Shown here one piece after another: positions 41,930 through 51,585 of a stretch of DNA of 64,000 bases. A program made the translations under genes and the position numbers. Below the pieces are notes generated by a model, which searched no databases, was not told the DNA's origin, and saw only the letters and a program-made list of their open reading frames with translations. Numbering within the stretch: the stretch's first letter is position 1; each line of letters opens with the position of its first letter. This DNA comes from Marixanthomonas sp. SCSIO 43207 (GTDB lineage: Bacteria; Bacteroidota; Bacteroidia; Flavobacteriales; Flavobacteriaceae), in assembly GCF_019904255.1 (NCBI RefSeq), contig NZ_CP063203.1:2180001-2244000 (forward strand), given 5' to 3'.

Positions 41930-42661
41930 TTACATAGATTTGATTGTTCCGCTTCCCATTACTTTGGTATCGCTATTTGAAGGGTTTCCTTTATACGAAA
42001 TATCACCAGATCCATTTACGCGGGCTTTTAAGCTCTTCTTGGCCGAGACCATTGCATCTCCAGAGCCGGATACGTATACTTGAGTATCATTGGCATCAAA
42101 ACTTCTACCATCAAAATCACCGCTACCGCTTAGTTTTAACTCAAAGTTTTCTGTTTTTCCGGTTAATTTCATATCGCCAGACCCTGTAATTTTTGCATTT
42201 AAGGAGTTGGTTTCAACTTTTAAAATTACATCACCAGACCCTGTTACACTTGCGTCAAAATCATTGGCTTTAATAGTTTTTGTTGCCGTTATATCTCCAG
42301 AACCTACTAAGGAAACTTCAGAAAGATCTTTAAAAGGCACTGTTATATCAATTCCTTTTTTGGTACTTATTGACCGGTCTTTTTTTACTGAAATAGTCAA
42401 CGTATTTCCATTGCTGCTTATTTCTAGATGCTCGTGAAGGTTTTCATCAGTTTTAACAGTAATAGTTCCTTCATCACCATGTACCAGGGTTACATCCATA
42501 GAACCTGTAACGTGAATATGATCATAATCGCTAGTTGAAACGGTTTTGGTTGTTACATTTCCATTTCCTTTAATTTTTGATTTGTTCCAGCTTTGCGCTA
42601 CTGTTAGTTGAGCAGTTAACGCTATAAAAGCTATGAGAATAGATTTTTTTAGTGTTTTCAT
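41930..42661 (-). CDS. Head-GIN domain-containing protein (DUF2807)
   Basis: This 243-residue secreted protein has a signal peptide (ILIAFIALTAQLTVAQ) and a head-GIN/DUF2807 right-handed beta-helix fold, seen as repeated GSGD turns (LVGSGDI, VTGSGDV, ITGSGDM, LSGSGDF, VSGSGDA, VNGSGDI). Related proteins are thought to bind surfaces or polysaccharide, but function is not known. It is last in the ECF sigma operon, 12 bases after the DUF4097-like gene. Confidence 0.88.
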   Translation of the reverse strand: MKTLKKSILIAFIALTAQLTVAQSWNKSKIKGNGNVTTKTVSTSDYDHIHVTGSMDVTLVHGDEGTITVKTDENLHEHLEISSNGNTLTISVKKDRSISTKKGIDITVPFKDLSEVSLVGSGDITATKTIKANDFDASVTGSGDVILKVETNSLNAKITGSGDMKLTGKTENFELKLSGSGDFDGRSFDANDTQVYVSGSGDAMVSAKKSLKARVNGSGDISYKGNPSNSDTKVMGSGTIKSM

Positions 42662-42673
42662 TAGTCTTGAATT

Positions 42674-43759
42674 TTAGTTTTTATTGAATGTTACTCCACC
42701 ATAGTTTGAGTTGATATTTACAGAATTCCCGGAGCTTTGTTTGCCGTGATAACCACTATATATACTACTAGTGTAGTCTTTTGAAGATTTTAAAACTGTT
42801 ACATCATTGTCTCCTTTAAAACTAGCATATGATAAATCTACAACAAAATCAAAGTTATAATTACGATCAAAACCCATTTTAACACCTGTATAATCTGCCT
42901 TTATAGTTATACTGTTTGCCTGTGAGCTAACATTATCAATGTGAATTGACCCATAATCTGTGTTTAAGTTTAAAGATCCTTTTATTGTACCAATTTTATT
43001 GTTTACATAGTCACCACGCCCTATTATATCTTTTGCTTGACCAATGATAACTTTACCATAATCACAATTGTAATTTATACTTTGTGCATCAATTATTTCA
43101 GATTGGGTGTAATCTGCATTGAGCTCTAATCGTTCAGTTTTTTCTAGCGTAAACCCAGAATAATCTGCATTGATACGACCGCTTTTCATATAACTAATGG
43201 TTGATTTATCTGTATAATCAAATGTTAAAAGGTTGTTTTCGGCTAGTAATTCACCAATTATCAATTGACCGTAGTCACAGCTTATTTTTGCGTTTCCTTT
43301 GAGCTTGTTTATGTGTATAGCTCCGTAGTCATTATTTAGATCAACTGTGTTTGTGATGGGTATTTTAATAGAGTAGTTAACCTCTACAGAGACGTTGTTT
43401 TTATTGCTTCCCCACCAGCTCCAGCCAGATTTTTTATTATTAAAAACAGTTTCTGCTGAAACAAGTGATGCGCTTGCATCAAAATCAACTTGTATTTCTT
43501 TTAAGCGATCCATTACTTTTTCTTCATTATCTCCATTTGCTTTAATAGTGACTTCAATGACTGTTCGGTTTTCATTCCAGGTAACAATATCTAGGTTGCC
43601 ATAACTGTTTTTTACACGTAAACCTGCACCTGAGTTTACATTAAATTCTTTCTTTATTGTTTTTTCTTTGGTGTATTTGCCTTTCAATTTATCTGTGCCG
43701 GCTAACGCCACCAGAGGTAATATTAAAAAAACAAGTAGTGTTTTAGATAGTAGTTTCAT
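42674..43759 (-). CDS. DUF4097-like beta-helix protein in the ECF sigma operon
   Basis: I start at ATG 43759 (MKLLSKTLLVFLILPLVALA), giving 361 residues with a signal peptide; an upstream in-frame ATG at 43792 adds 11 residues before it. The rest is repetitive: many [NA]DYG.[IV] or [CN]DYGK turns (NNDYGAIHI, SCDYGQLII, NCDYGKVII, NTDYGSIHI), the ladder of a beta-helix. It overlaps the anti-sigma-like gene by 17 bases. No catalytic motif. Confidence 0.82.
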   Translation of the reverse strand: MKLLSKTLLVFLILPLVALAGTDKLKGKYTKEKTIKKEFNVNSGAGLRVKNSYGNLDIVTWNENRTVIEVTIKANGDNEEKVMDRLKEIQVDFDASASLVSAETVFNNKKSGWSWWGSNKNNVSVEVNYSIKIPITNTVDLNNDYGAIHINKLKGNAKISCDYGQLIIGELLAENNLLTFDYTDKSTISYMKSGRINADYSGFTLEKTERLELNADYTQSEIIDAQSINYNCDYGKVIIGQAKDIIGRGDYVNNKIGTIKGSLNLNTDYGSIHIDNVSSQANSITIKADYTGVKMGFDRNYNFDFVVDLSYASFKGDNDVTVLKSSKDYTSSIYSGYHGKQSSGNSVNINSNYGGVTFNKN

Positions 43760-44312
43760 TTTCAGTTTCTTTAAGTGTTTTAATTTCTTCAATAGTGTTA
43801 ATTACATTTTGTAATAAATCAATTCGATTTTGAAAATTGGTAATCATAGCATAAATAACACGCTTATCATTACCGCTTTCTACAAGATCTTTTTTAAGTG
43901 CTTCATATTCTTGTTCAAGTATGTCAATTTGTATTAAGGCATCTTCAACAAGCTCTTTTGCTTCCGGGCTTTGTAGACTTTTTAAAGTCTTTAGTTCTTT
44001 ATTAATGGTTGCTGTAAAAAATGATTGTGTACGTTGCATTTCTGGCGACACGCTTGCTAGGTCGTTGGCTTTGGCTTCGGTATTCTGAAAGAAAAATCCA
44101 ATAGCAAGTAACACGGCGATGGTTGCAGCTATACTTAATGGTTTTAACCAATGTGTACTCTTTTCAGTTTTTTCTTCTGAAATCTGCTTTTCAACTTTGG
44201 TTTGAGCATGTAACTTGGCCAAAAATCTTTTTTGATGGCCTTGAGGCGTATCGTGTATATCAAAACGCGTTTTATTTTGTTCAAATAAAGTGTCTATCTC
44301 ATCTTTCTTCAT
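43743..44312 (-). CDS. Putative anti-sigma factor (single-pass membrane protein)
   Basis: This 189-residue protein has a cytoplasmic N-terminus (about 1-50), one membrane helix near 55-70 (SIAATIAVLLAIGFFF) and a helical, coiled-coil periplasmic tail. Position (4-base overlap with the ECF sigma gene) and architecture indicate the cognate anti-sigma. It lacks a recognisable zinc anti-sigma motif. Sequence identity with known anti-sigma families cannot be confirmed here. Confidence 0.7.
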   Translation of the reverse strand: MKKDEIDTLFEQNKTRFDIHDTPQGHQKRFLAKLHAQTKVEKQISEEKTEKSTHWLKPLSIAATIAVLLAIGFFFQNTEAKANDLASVSPEMQRTQSFFTATINKELKTLKSLQSPEAKELVEDALIQIDILEQEYEALKKDLVESGNDKRVIYAMITNFQNRIDLLQNVINTIEEIKTLKETENETTI

Positions 44313-44866
44313 GACGCTATTTTTAATTTTTTACGTAAACTTTCTTTAGCTCTAGAAACAAGTGTTCTGCAATTGGCATAACTTATATCAAGTATTTCGC
44401 ATATTTCTTCATAATCATATCCTTCAATTAAATGTAATGTCAATATTTGTTGATAACTGTTATGAAGCGTTCCCATACAGCTGAGTATTGAGGCAACTTT
44501 GTCATTGTTATAGTCATCTTCACTCACACCGGCACTTTCTTCAAGAGTTGTTTCAATTACTTCATCTTGTACATCAATAAAGCGTTGTTGTTTTTTGTAT
44601 TGTGAAATACTATTGTTGATAACAATACGCTTTAACCAAGACCCGAATGTGGCTGTACCCTTAAAGCTTTCCAGTTTATTAAAAGCTGTAATAAAAGATT
44701 CTTGCATAACATCTTCTGCTTCTGCGGTATCTTTTACAATACGCACAGCAACATTATACATAGCACGTTGATAGCGATTATAAACCTCTAGTTGTGCTAA
44801 TTGGTTTCCTCTTTTACAGAGTTCTAATAATGAATCAATATGTTGGTCGGTTAATGTCAAAAACAA
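44309..44866 (-). CDS. ECF-type RNA polymerase sigma factor
   Basis: This 185-residue sigma-70 family protein has region 2 (YNRYQRAMYNVAVRIVKD, AEDVMQESFITAFNKL, FGSWLKRIVINNSISQYKK) and region 4 (LHNSYQQILTLHLIEGYDY, EICEILDISYANCRTLVSRA). It would direct polymerase to envelope-related promoters when released by the anti-sigma gene that overlaps it. The operon downstream encodes two beta-helix exported proteins, which are likely its targets or outputs (inference). Confidence 0.93.
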   Translation of the reverse strand: MFLTLTDQHIDSLLELCKRGNQLAQLEVYNRYQRAMYNVAVRIVKDTAEAEDVMQESFITAFNKLESFKGTATFGSWLKRIVINNSISQYKKQQRFIDVQDEVIETTLEESAGVSEDDYNNDKVASILSCMGTLHNSYQQILTLHLIEGYDYEEICEILDISYANCRTLVSRAKESLRKKLKIAS

Positions 44867-44980
44867 GCTTGTTTATAATAAAGATAGTCTTTGTTTGAAA
44901 ATGTTACACTTGTCAATAAAAAAAATGCAATACTTAAATAAAACCTTTGTTTCTTGGCATAACTATTGACTATTAATAAG

Positions 44981-45019
44981 TGAAAATCAAGAGGTTGGTT
45001 GATAAATCACTGATTTTCA
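44981..45019. promoter_or_regulatory. Inverted repeat in the lon upstream region
   Basis: TGAAAATCA (44981-44989) and TGATTTTCA (45011-45019) are perfect complements spaced by 21 bases, 78 bases or more upstream of lon. A putative operator or mRNA hairpin; no protein is implied. Confidence 0.4.
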
Positions 45020-45053
45020 AATTGAAATAAACTAATAATCTTTTAATAAATCG

Positions 45054-45081
45054 TTGTGTTACCATTTTTGTGGTGACACAA
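45054..45081. promoter_or_regulatory. Palindrome just upstream of lon
   Basis: TTGTGTTACC (45054-45063) pairs with GGTGACACAA (45072-45081), 10 pairs with one T-G, around 8 bases, ending 16 bases before the lon ATG. It is not the CIRCE element TTAGCACTC-N9-GAGTGCTAA. It could be an operator of a heat-shock repressor or a leader hairpin. Confidence 0.5.
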
Positions 45082-45097
45082 TGTCTTAAAATACTAT

Positions 45098-47548
45098 ATG
45101 GCCAATTCAAAAGTAAAAACATTAGACAGTTTGTCATTACAAGAATTAGAGCAAGATGCAGAATTAATTCCTTTAATGACTGCCGAAGATGAAGATGCAA
45201 TGAATAAAGAAGAATTGCCGGAAATACTTCCTATTCTTCCGTTACGAAATACAGTGTTGTTTCCGGGAGTAGTTGTTCCTATTACCGCTGGGCGTGATAA
45301 ATCTATCAAACTTATAAACGAAACCAATAAAGGCACTAAGACCATTGGTGTAGTTTCACAGAAGGATGAAGATGTGGAAGACCCGGGTTTAAACGAAATA
45401 AACACTATAGGTACGGTTGCAAAAATTTTGCGCGTTTTAAAAATGCCTGACGGAAATACAACTGTTATTATTCAAGGTAAAAAACGCTTTGAAGCAACAG
45501 AAGTCATCACGACCGAACCCTATATGACGGCAACCATTCGTGAAGTAAAGGAAGCTAAACCTGCAAAAGAAAACGAAGAATTTTCTGCAATTATTGATTC
45601 TATTAAAGAAATAGCTCTCGAAATAATTAAAGGAAGCCCCAATATCCCTTCTGAAGCGGCTTTTGCAATTAAAAACATTGAAAGTAATTCGTTTTTAATC
45701 AATTTTGTTTCTTCAAATTTGAATATTTCAGTTCAAGAAAAACAAACTTTACTAGAGATAAATGACCTTAAAGAACGCGCTTTAGAAACTTTAAAACATA
45801 TGAATGTTGAATTGCAAAAACTTTCCTTGCGCAATGACATTCAATCAAAAGTGCAAAGTGATATCAATCAGCAACAGCGCGAGTATTTTCTTCAGCAACA
45901 AATGAAAACCATTCAAGAAGAGTTGGGTGGAAATTCAAATGAAGCCGAAATTGAAGAAATGCGCCAAAAAGCCAAAGAAAAAAAATGGGGTGAAGAGGTG
46001 CAGCAGCATTTTGAAAAGGAAATTACCAAGTTACAACGTATGAATCCGCAAGTTGCAGAATACAGCATACAGCGTAACTATCTAGACCTATTGATTGAAT
46101 TACCTTGGAATGAATTCAGCAAAGATAAGTTTGACCTTAAACGAGCTAAAAAAATTCTAGATCGCGATCATTATGGACTCGATGATGTAAAAAAACGAAT
46201 TATAGAATACCTTGCAGTATTAAAAATCCGAAATGACATGAAATCACCTATTTTATGTCTTTATGGTCCTCCGGGAGTTGGTAAAACATCTTTAGGTAAA
46301 TCAATAGCCGAAGCTTTAGGTAGAGAATATGTGCGTATGTCTTTGGGTGGTTTACGTGATGAGGCCGAAATAAGAGGTCACCGTAAAACATATATTGGTG
46401 CAATGCCGGGACGAATTATTCAAAACCTAAAAAAAGCAGGAACAAGCAATCCGGTTTTTGTTTTGGATGAAATTGATAAACTAGCGGTTGGTAGTCAGGG
46501 AGATCCTTCTTCTGCAATGCTTGAAGTACTAGATCCTGAACAAAACAGCGAATTTTACGATAACTTTTTAGAATTGGGTTATGACCTTTCAAAAGTAATG
46601 TTTATCGCAACGTCAAACAGTTTAAGTACTATTCAACCTGCGCTTCGTGACCGTATGGAAATTATCAATGTAACGGGTTATACAGTAGAAGAAAAAGTTG
46701 AAATAGGAAAAAGACACTTATTGCCAAAGCAATTGGAAGAACACGGATTGACAAAGGATGATCTTAAAATAGGGAAGAGACAATTAGAAAAAATAGTTGA
46801 AGGATATACCCGAGAAAGCGGTGTTCGTGGATTAGAAAAACAAATTGCAAAAATGGTTCGCTATGCTGCTACCAAAATTGCAATGGAAGAAGAATATGAG
46901 AAGAAAGTAACCAATGATATCATTGTTGAAGCACTAGGAAGTCCAAAACTAGAACGTAATAAATATGAAAACAATGATGTTGCGGGAGTAGTAACCGGAC
47001 TGGCTTGGACACGAGTTGGCGGAGATATTTTATTTATAGAATCTACACTTTCAAAAGGTAAAGGGCAATTAAATATGACCGGAAACCTAGGAAAAGTAAT
47101 GAAAGAGTCTGCTACGATTGCTTTGGAGTATATTAAATCTAATGCTGAAGTATTGGGTATTTCTCCAGATATATTTGAGAAATATAACGTTCACGTTCAC
47201 GTTCCTGAAGGGGCAACCCCAAAAGATGGTCCGAGTGCGGGGATTACAATGTTAACTTCTCTGGTTTCGTTGTTCACCCAACGTAAAGTAAAGAAAAGTA
47301 TCGCTATGACAGGTGAAATAACCTTACGAGGCAAAGTACTTCCCGTTGGCGGAATCAAAGAAAAAATCTTAGCTGCCAAACGGGCGCACATCAAGGAAAT
47401 CTTGTTATGCGAAGACAATAAGCGCGATATCGATGAAATTAAACCTGAATATTTAAAAGGGTTGACATTTCATTATGTTAAAGACATGAGTGATGTTCTA
47501 GATTTAGCACTTACCAAACAAAAAGTAAAGAACGCTAAAAAATTATAA
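45098..47548 (+). CDS. lon: ATP-dependent protease Lon
   Basis: This 816-residue protein has the N-terminal Lon substrate domain ([16 protein letters not shown]), the AAA+ module with Walker [12 protein letters not shown] (near 390) and the C-terminal protease with catalytic Ser near 712 in [11 protein letters not shown] and Lys near 755 in [13 protein letters not shown]. Lon degrades misfolded and selected regulatory proteins. A hairpin-rich leader of over 200 bases precedes it, so stress control at the mRNA or operator level is likely. It ends in a good terminator. Confidence 0.97.
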   Translation: MANSKVKTLDSLSLQELEQDAELIPLMTAEDEDAMNKEELPEILPILPLRNTVLFPGVVVPITAGRDKSIKLINETNKGTKTIGVVSQKDEDVEDPGLNEINTIGTVAKILRVLKMPDGNTTVIIQGKKRFEATEVITTEPYMTATIREVKEAKPAKENEEFSAIIDSIKEIALEIIKGSPNIPSEAAFAIKNIESNSFLINFVSSNLNISVQEKQTLLEINDLKERALETLKHMNVELQKLSLRNDIQSKVQSDINQQQREYFLQQQMKTIQEELGGNSNEAEIEEMRQKAKEKKWGEEVQQHFEKEITKLQRMNPQVAEYSIQRNYLDLLIELPWNEFSKDKFDLKRAKKILDRDHYGLDDVKKRIIEYLAVLKIRNDMKSPILCLYGPPGVGKTSLGKSIAEALGREYVRMSLGGLRDEAEIRGHRKTYIGAMPGRIIQNLKKAGTSNPVFVLDEIDKLAVGSQGDPSSAMLEVLDPEQNSEFYDNFLELGYDLSKVMFIATSNSLSTIQPALRDRMEIINVTGYTVEEKVEIGKRHLLPKQLEEHGLTKDDLKIGKRQLEKIVEGYTRESGVRGLEKQIAKMVRYAATKIAMEEEYEKKVTNDIIVEALGSPKLERNKYENNDVAGVVTGLAWTRVGGDILFIESTLSKGKGQLNMTGNLGKVMKESATIALEYIKSNAEVLGISPDIFEKYNVHVHVPEGATPKDGPSAGITMLTSLVSLFTQRKVKKSIAMTGEITLRGKVLPVGGIKEKILAAKRAHIKEILLCEDNKRDIDEIKPEYLKGLTFHYVKDMSDVLDLALTKQKVKNAKKL

Positions 47549-47564
47549 ACTCTTAAGTAATACA

Positions 47565-47611
47565 ATCCCCTTGAATCATTTAGTAAAAATGAATATTCAA
47601 GGGGATTTTTA
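47565..47611 (+). terminator. Terminator after lon
   Basis: ATCCCCTTGAAT (47565-47576) pairs with ATTCAAGGGGAT (47595-47606), followed by TTTTT. The loop of 18 bases is large but the 12-pair stem is perfect. Confidence 0.85.
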
Positions 47612-47698
47612 TATCTATTTTGTAAAACCTTTTATTCCACTTAAAAATAAATTAATATTGCAGTCGTTAAAAGGTATAGAAAAAGGTAATTACTGTAC

Positions 47699-48721
47699 AT
47701 GAACCAAAAGGTTTACTATTTACTATTTATAATCTTAATTTCAACTTCTGCACTTTCACAAGTAGGAGGTCGTGCCACATACCAGTTTTTAAACCTTGTC
47801 AACTCACCACGCCAAGCAGCATTGGGAGGTAAGACTGTTACCAATTATGATTATGACCCTACCCAAGCACTTTTTAATCCTGCTGCCATAAACCCTGAAA
47901 TGGATAATCAATTTTCACTTAATTATTCAAATTATATAGGTGATGTTAATTATGGTACAGCAGCATACGCATATGCTTGGGATCGTCGTACACAAGTAAT
48001 CACAGCAGGTGTAACTTATATTAACTACGGAAAGTTTGATGGCTACGACGAACAGGGAAATGCCACAAACACCTTCAGTGGTGGAGAAGTAGCTGTTTCA
48101 TTTGGGCATGCTCGCAATATTGCCTTTACAGATTTTTATGTTGGCGCCAATCTTAAATTTATTTCATCAAAGCTAGAACAATATACTTCTTTAGGCGTAG
48201 CAACAGATATTGCATTAATGTATGTGTATGAAGAATGGGATTTGCACATAACAGGAGTAGCTAGAAATTTAGGTACCCAAATAACTCCGTACCAAGAAAC
48301 GTATGAAAAATTACCATTTGAAGTTGTTTTAGGAATTTCTCAAACACTTAAAAACATTCCTATTCGGTGGCATTTCACATTAGAAAACATGCAACGATGG
48401 AATGTAGCTTTTGCAAATCCAAACCGAGATGAAACCGATTTAGAAGGTAATACCACAAGTGAAAAAATTAATTTTATTGATAATGCTTTTAGGCATATGA
48501 TTTTAGGTGTCGAGATATTCCCTGAAGGCGGTTTCAACTTAAGATTAGGATATAATTTCAGAAGAGCAGAAGAGTTGCGTATTCTAGAACAAAGAGCATT
48601 TGCAGGTTTAAGCGCCGGTTTTTCTATAAAACTTAATAAACTTCGGTTAAGTTATTCCTATGCACAATACAGTTTAGCTGCATCAACCAGTACCTTTGGG
48701 CTTAATATTGATTTACAATAA
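47699..48721 (+). CDS. porQ: Type IX secretion system protein PorQ
   Basis: This 340-residue outer-membrane protein has a signal peptide and a PorV/PorQ-type barrel: start GGRATYQFLNLVNSPRQAAL, GGKTVTNYDYDPTQALFNPA, then barrel strands (FSLNYSNYIGDVNYGTAAYA; FNLRLGYNFRRAEELRI). PorQ is part of the T9SS attachment/shuttle machinery that delivers cargo to the cell surface. Its stop overlaps the cmk start (TAATG). A T9SS cargo protein is encoded at 19756-21678. Confidence 0.92.
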   Translation: MNQKVYYLLFIILISTSALSQVGGRATYQFLNLVNSPRQAALGGKTVTNYDYDPTQALFNPAAINPEMDNQFSLNYSNYIGDVNYGTAAYAYAWDRRTQVITAGVTYINYGKFDGYDEQGNATNTFSGGEVAVSFGHARNIAFTDFYVGANLKFISSKLEQYTSLGVATDIALMYVYEEWDLHITGVARNLGTQITPYQETYEKLPFEVVLGISQTLKNIPIRWHFTLENMQRWNVAFANPNRDETDLEGNTTSEKINFIDNAFRHMILGVEIFPEGGFNLRLGYNFRRAEELRILEQRAFAGLSAGFSIKLNKLRLSYSYAQYSLAASTSTFGLNIDLQ

Positions 48722-49416
48722 TGCGTAAAATTACCATTGCCATAGACGGATATTCATCAACAGGTAAAAGTACTGTTGCTAAGCAACTGGCAGATTGGCT
48801 TGAATATGTTTATATCGATACCGGAGCAATGTACCGTGCTGTGACATTGTATGCTTTGGAACATAATTTTATTTCAAAAGAAAAGTTTGATAAAGAAGGA
48901 TTAATTAAAAGTCTTTCTGAAATTCAATTAGATTTCAGAAAAAAAAGTCCTACACATAAAGCTGAAATATTTCTGAACCAACAAAATGTTGAAGACAAAA
49001 TAAGAACGTTACATGTTTCAGAATTTGTAAGCCCTGTTGCAACCATATCTGAAGTACGAAAAAAGCTCGTTGAGCAACAACAAAAAATGGGTTCAGAAAA
49101 AGGTGTGGTAATGGATGGTCGTGATATTGGCACTGTTGTATTGCCCAATGCCGATTTAAAAATCTTCATGAACGCCTCTGCCAAAGAACGTGCTAAGCGA
49201 CGCTATCAAGAACTTGTTGAGCGAGGAGAAAAGGTTACTTATGATGACGTACTCAAAAATGTAGAAGAACGCGATCGTATTGATACCACACGTAAAGATT
49301 CACCATTACAAAAAGCTACAGATGCCATAGAAATTGATAACAGTGAGATGAATCTTGAAGATCAATTTCATATTATTCTTCAATTAGCAAAAGACCGCAT
49401 TGCCGGTAGAGTTTAG
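48721..49416 (+). CDS. cmk: Cytidylate kinase
   Basis: This 231-residue kinase has the P-loop IDGYSSTGKSTVAKQLA (8-24), DTGAMYRAVTLYA and the VMDGRDIGTVVLPNADLKIF core, with C-terminal RDRIDTTRKDSPLQKA. It phosphorylates CMP and dCMP. Translational coupling to porQ by a 1-base overlap is notable but frequent in this class. The next gene, rpsA, has its own promoter, as in many bacteria where cmk and rpsA are neighbours. Confidence 0.95.
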   Translation: MRKITIAIDGYSSTGKSTVAKQLADWLEYVYIDTGAMYRAVTLYALEHNFISKEKFDKEGLIKSLSEIQLDFRKKSPTHKAEIFLNQQNVEDKIRTLHVSEFVSPVATISEVRKKLVEQQQKMGSEKGVVMDGRDIGTVVLPNADLKIFMNASAKERAKRRYQELVERGEKVTYDDVLKNVEERDRIDTTRKDSPLQKATDAIEIDNSEMNLEDQFHIILQLAKDRIAGRV

Positions 49417-49463
49417 TACTTAGTATATATTCAGCCTCTTACCTTTAAAATATTTCCAAATAC

Positions 49464-49494
49464 TTTGATTATCAAAAGAAAAACTGTAATTTCG
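49464..49494 (+). promoter_or_regulatory. rpsA promoter
   Basis: TTTG at 49464-49467 and TAATTTCG at 49487-49494 fit the Bacteroidota -33/-7 elements with 19 bases between, apart from C for T in the -7. Transcription would begin near 49501 and leave a leader of about 140 bases before rpsA. Confidence 0.65.
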
Positions 49495-49523
49495 CACTCC
49501 TTTTAGCGATGAGGCAAGAATAA

Positions 49524-49595
49524 AAGGATTTTTAAAAAAACAGATGTAAATCCTTCTGTGGGATAATCGCGATACTTTCTTGTAACAACACAGAA
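49524..49595 (+). promoter_or_regulatory. rpsA leader hairpins, candidate autoregulatory element
   Basis: AAGGATTT (49524-49531) pairs with AAATCCTT (49548-49555), and TTCTGTG (49554-49560) pairs with CACAGAA (49589-49595). The two helices share TT at 49554-49555, so they are stacked or mutually exclusive. An ATCGCGAT palindrome lies in the second loop. Ribosomal protein S1 autoregulates through its leader in E. coli, so this may be the flavobacterial equivalent. Confidence 0.45.
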
Positions 49596-49642
49596 TACAA
49601 ATTGTAGAAATTCATCTTTTGAATTTCACAAACATTTTATAA

Positions 49643-51520
49643 ATGGCTGATAAAGCAAACAAAGAAGCAGCAAAAGAAAAAGCTGCTAAAAATCAAGAAG
49701 AAGTAGCTGTTGCAGAACAAAAGGCTACAGAGGAAACTACAAAACCTCAAGAAGAACTTTCACTTAAGCAAAAAAACCCAGAGAAGTTTTTAGAAGAGTT
49801 CAACTGGCACAATTATGAAGAAGGAATTGATCCTATTGATGATGGTAAGCTAGAAGAGTTTGAAAAACTAGTTGCTGAAAACTTTGTTGATACCTTAGAT
49901 GATGAGGTAGTAGAAGGAGAAGTAGTTCACATTACAGACCGTGATGCAATTATTGACATCAATGCAAAGAGTGAAGGAGTTATTTCGTTAAACGAATTTC
50001 GTTACAACCCAGACCTTAAAGAAGGAGACAAAGTAGAAGTATTAATTGATGTACGTGAAGATAGTACAGGTCAATTAATTCTTTCTCACCGTAAAGCAAG
50101 AACTATCAAAGCTTGGGAGCGTGTAAATACAGCTCACGACGAGGGTACTATTGTTAATGGTTATGTGAAGTGCCGTACAAAAGGTGGTATGATTGTAGAT
50201 GTATTTGGTATTGAAGCATTCTTACCTGGTTCTCAAATAGATGTGAAGCCTATCCGTGATTATGATGCATATGTAGGTAAAACAATGGAATTTAAGGTTG
50301 TAAAAATTAACCACGAATTTAAAAACGTTGTTGTTTCGCATAAAGCTCTTATCGAGGCAGATATCGAAGAACAGAAAAAAGAAATCATTGGTCAACTTGA
50401 AAAAGGACAAGTACTAGAAGGTGTTGTTAAAAACATTACTTCTTATGGCGTGTTTGTTGACCTTGGAGGTGTTGATGGATTAATCCACATTACAGACCTT
50501 TCTTGGTCTCGTATCAACCATCCAAATGAAATTGTTGATCTTGATCAAAAATTAAACGTAGTAATCCTTGACTTTGATGAGGATAAAACACGTATTCAAT
50601 TAGGTCTTAAACAGCTAAAAGCACACCCTTGGGATGCTCTTGGAGATGACCTTAAAGTAGGCGACAATGTAAAAGGTAAAGTTGTGGTTATTGCAGACTA
50701 CGGTGCATTTATTGAAGTTGCTGAAGGAGTAGAAGGATTAATTCACGTAAGTGAAATGTCTTGGTCAACCCACTTACGTAGTGCACAAGATTTTGTAAAC
50801 GTTGGTGATGAAGTTGAAGCACAGATTCTTACTATGGATAAAGAAGACCGTAAAATGTCTCTTGGTATTAAGCAATTAACTCCAGATCCATGGACTGATA
50901 TTACAAGTAAATACCCTGTAGGTTCAAAACACACTGGTATTGTGCGTAACTTCACAAACTTTGGAGTATTTGTAGAATTGGAAGAAGGAATTGATGGACT
51001 AATTTACATTAGTGATCTTTCTTGGACTAAGAAAATCAAGCACCCAAGTGAGTTTACAAACATTGGTGATGAGCTAGAAGTAGTTGTACTTGAACTAGAT
51101 GTTGAAGGACGTAAATTAAGTTTAGGTCATAAGCAAACAGAAGACAATCCTTGGGATAAATACGAAGATGAGTTTGCTGTAGGTACAAAACACACTGCTA
51201 CTATCGATGATGTAGTAGATAAAGGAGCAACAATAGAGTTTAACGACGATATTACTGCTTTTGTACCAAAACGTCACCTAGAAAAAGAAGATGGAACAGA
51301 TCTTAAGAAAGGTGATGAAGCAGAATTCCAAATTATTGAATTCAACAAAGAATTCAAGAAAGTGGTTGCTTCACATATGGTAATTCATAAAGAAGAAGAA
51401 GCTAAAATAGTAAAAGCTGCTGCCAAAAAGCAAGCTGCACAAGCCGAAGAGTCAAAAACTACTCTAGGTGATGCTAACCAAAAGCTTCAAGAATTGAAAG
51501 ATAAAATGGCTGGAAAATAA
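49643..51520 (+). CDS. rpsA: 30S ribosomal protein S1
   Basis: This 625-residue protein has six S1 RNA-binding repeats (starting near 78, 160, 252, 340, 427 and 513), each with a G-x-V pattern such as GQVLEGVVKNITSYGVFVDL. It is longer than the 557-residue E. coli protein because of a low-complexity N-terminus of about 60 residues rich in Lys, Glu and Ala. It binds mRNA to the 30S subunit; since Bacteroidota use weak Shine-Dalgarno sequences, S1 is particularly important. A strong terminator follows. Confidence 0.96.
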   Translation: MADKANKEAAKEKAAKNQEEVAVAEQKATEETTKPQEELSLKQKNPEKFLEEFNWHNYEEGIDPIDDGKLEEFEKLVAENFVDTLDDEVVEGEVVHITDRDAIIDINAKSEGVISLNEFRYNPDLKEGDKVEVLIDVREDSTGQLILSHRKARTIKAWERVNTAHDEGTIVNGYVKCRTKGGMIVDVFGIEAFLPGSQIDVKPIRDYDAYVGKTMEFKVVKINHEFKNVVVSHKALIEADIEEQKKEIIGQLEKGQVLEGVVKNITSYGVFVDLGGVDGLIHITDLSWSRINHPNEIVDLDQKLNVVILDFDEDKTRIQLGLKQLKAHPWDALGDDLKVGDNVKGKVVVIADYGAFIEVAEGVEGLIHVSEMSWSTHLRSAQDFVNVGDEVEAQILTMDKEDRKMSLGIKQLTPDPWTDITSKYPVGSKHTGIVRNFTNFGVFVELEEGIDGLIYISDLSWTKKIKHPSEFTNIGDELEVVVLELDVEGRKLSLGHKQTEDNPWDKYEDEFAVGTKHTATIDDVVDKGATIEFNDDITAFVPKRHLEKEDGTDLKKGDEAEFQIIEFNKEFKKVVASHMVIHKEEEAKIVKAAAKKQAAQAEESKTTLGDANQKLQELKDKMAGK

Positions 51521-51543
51521 TCCATCATTTTTGTTATAAAATG

Positions 51544-51578
51544 AAAAAGCCCTTCAGAAATGAAGGGCTTTTTTTTAT
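51544..51578. terminator. Bidirectional terminator after rpsA
   Basis: AAGCCCTTCA (51547-51556) pairs with TGAAGGGCTT (51561-51570) around a GAAA loop, followed by T-run. It ends rpsA and may serve the convergent small gene too. Confidence 0.93.
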
Positions 51579-51585
51579 AATTTAA

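Noticed and set aside
45054-45081. CIRCE heat-shock operator upstream of lon
   Set aside because: The palindrome does not match TTAGCACTC-N9-GAGTGCTAA, so HrcA control is not claimed.
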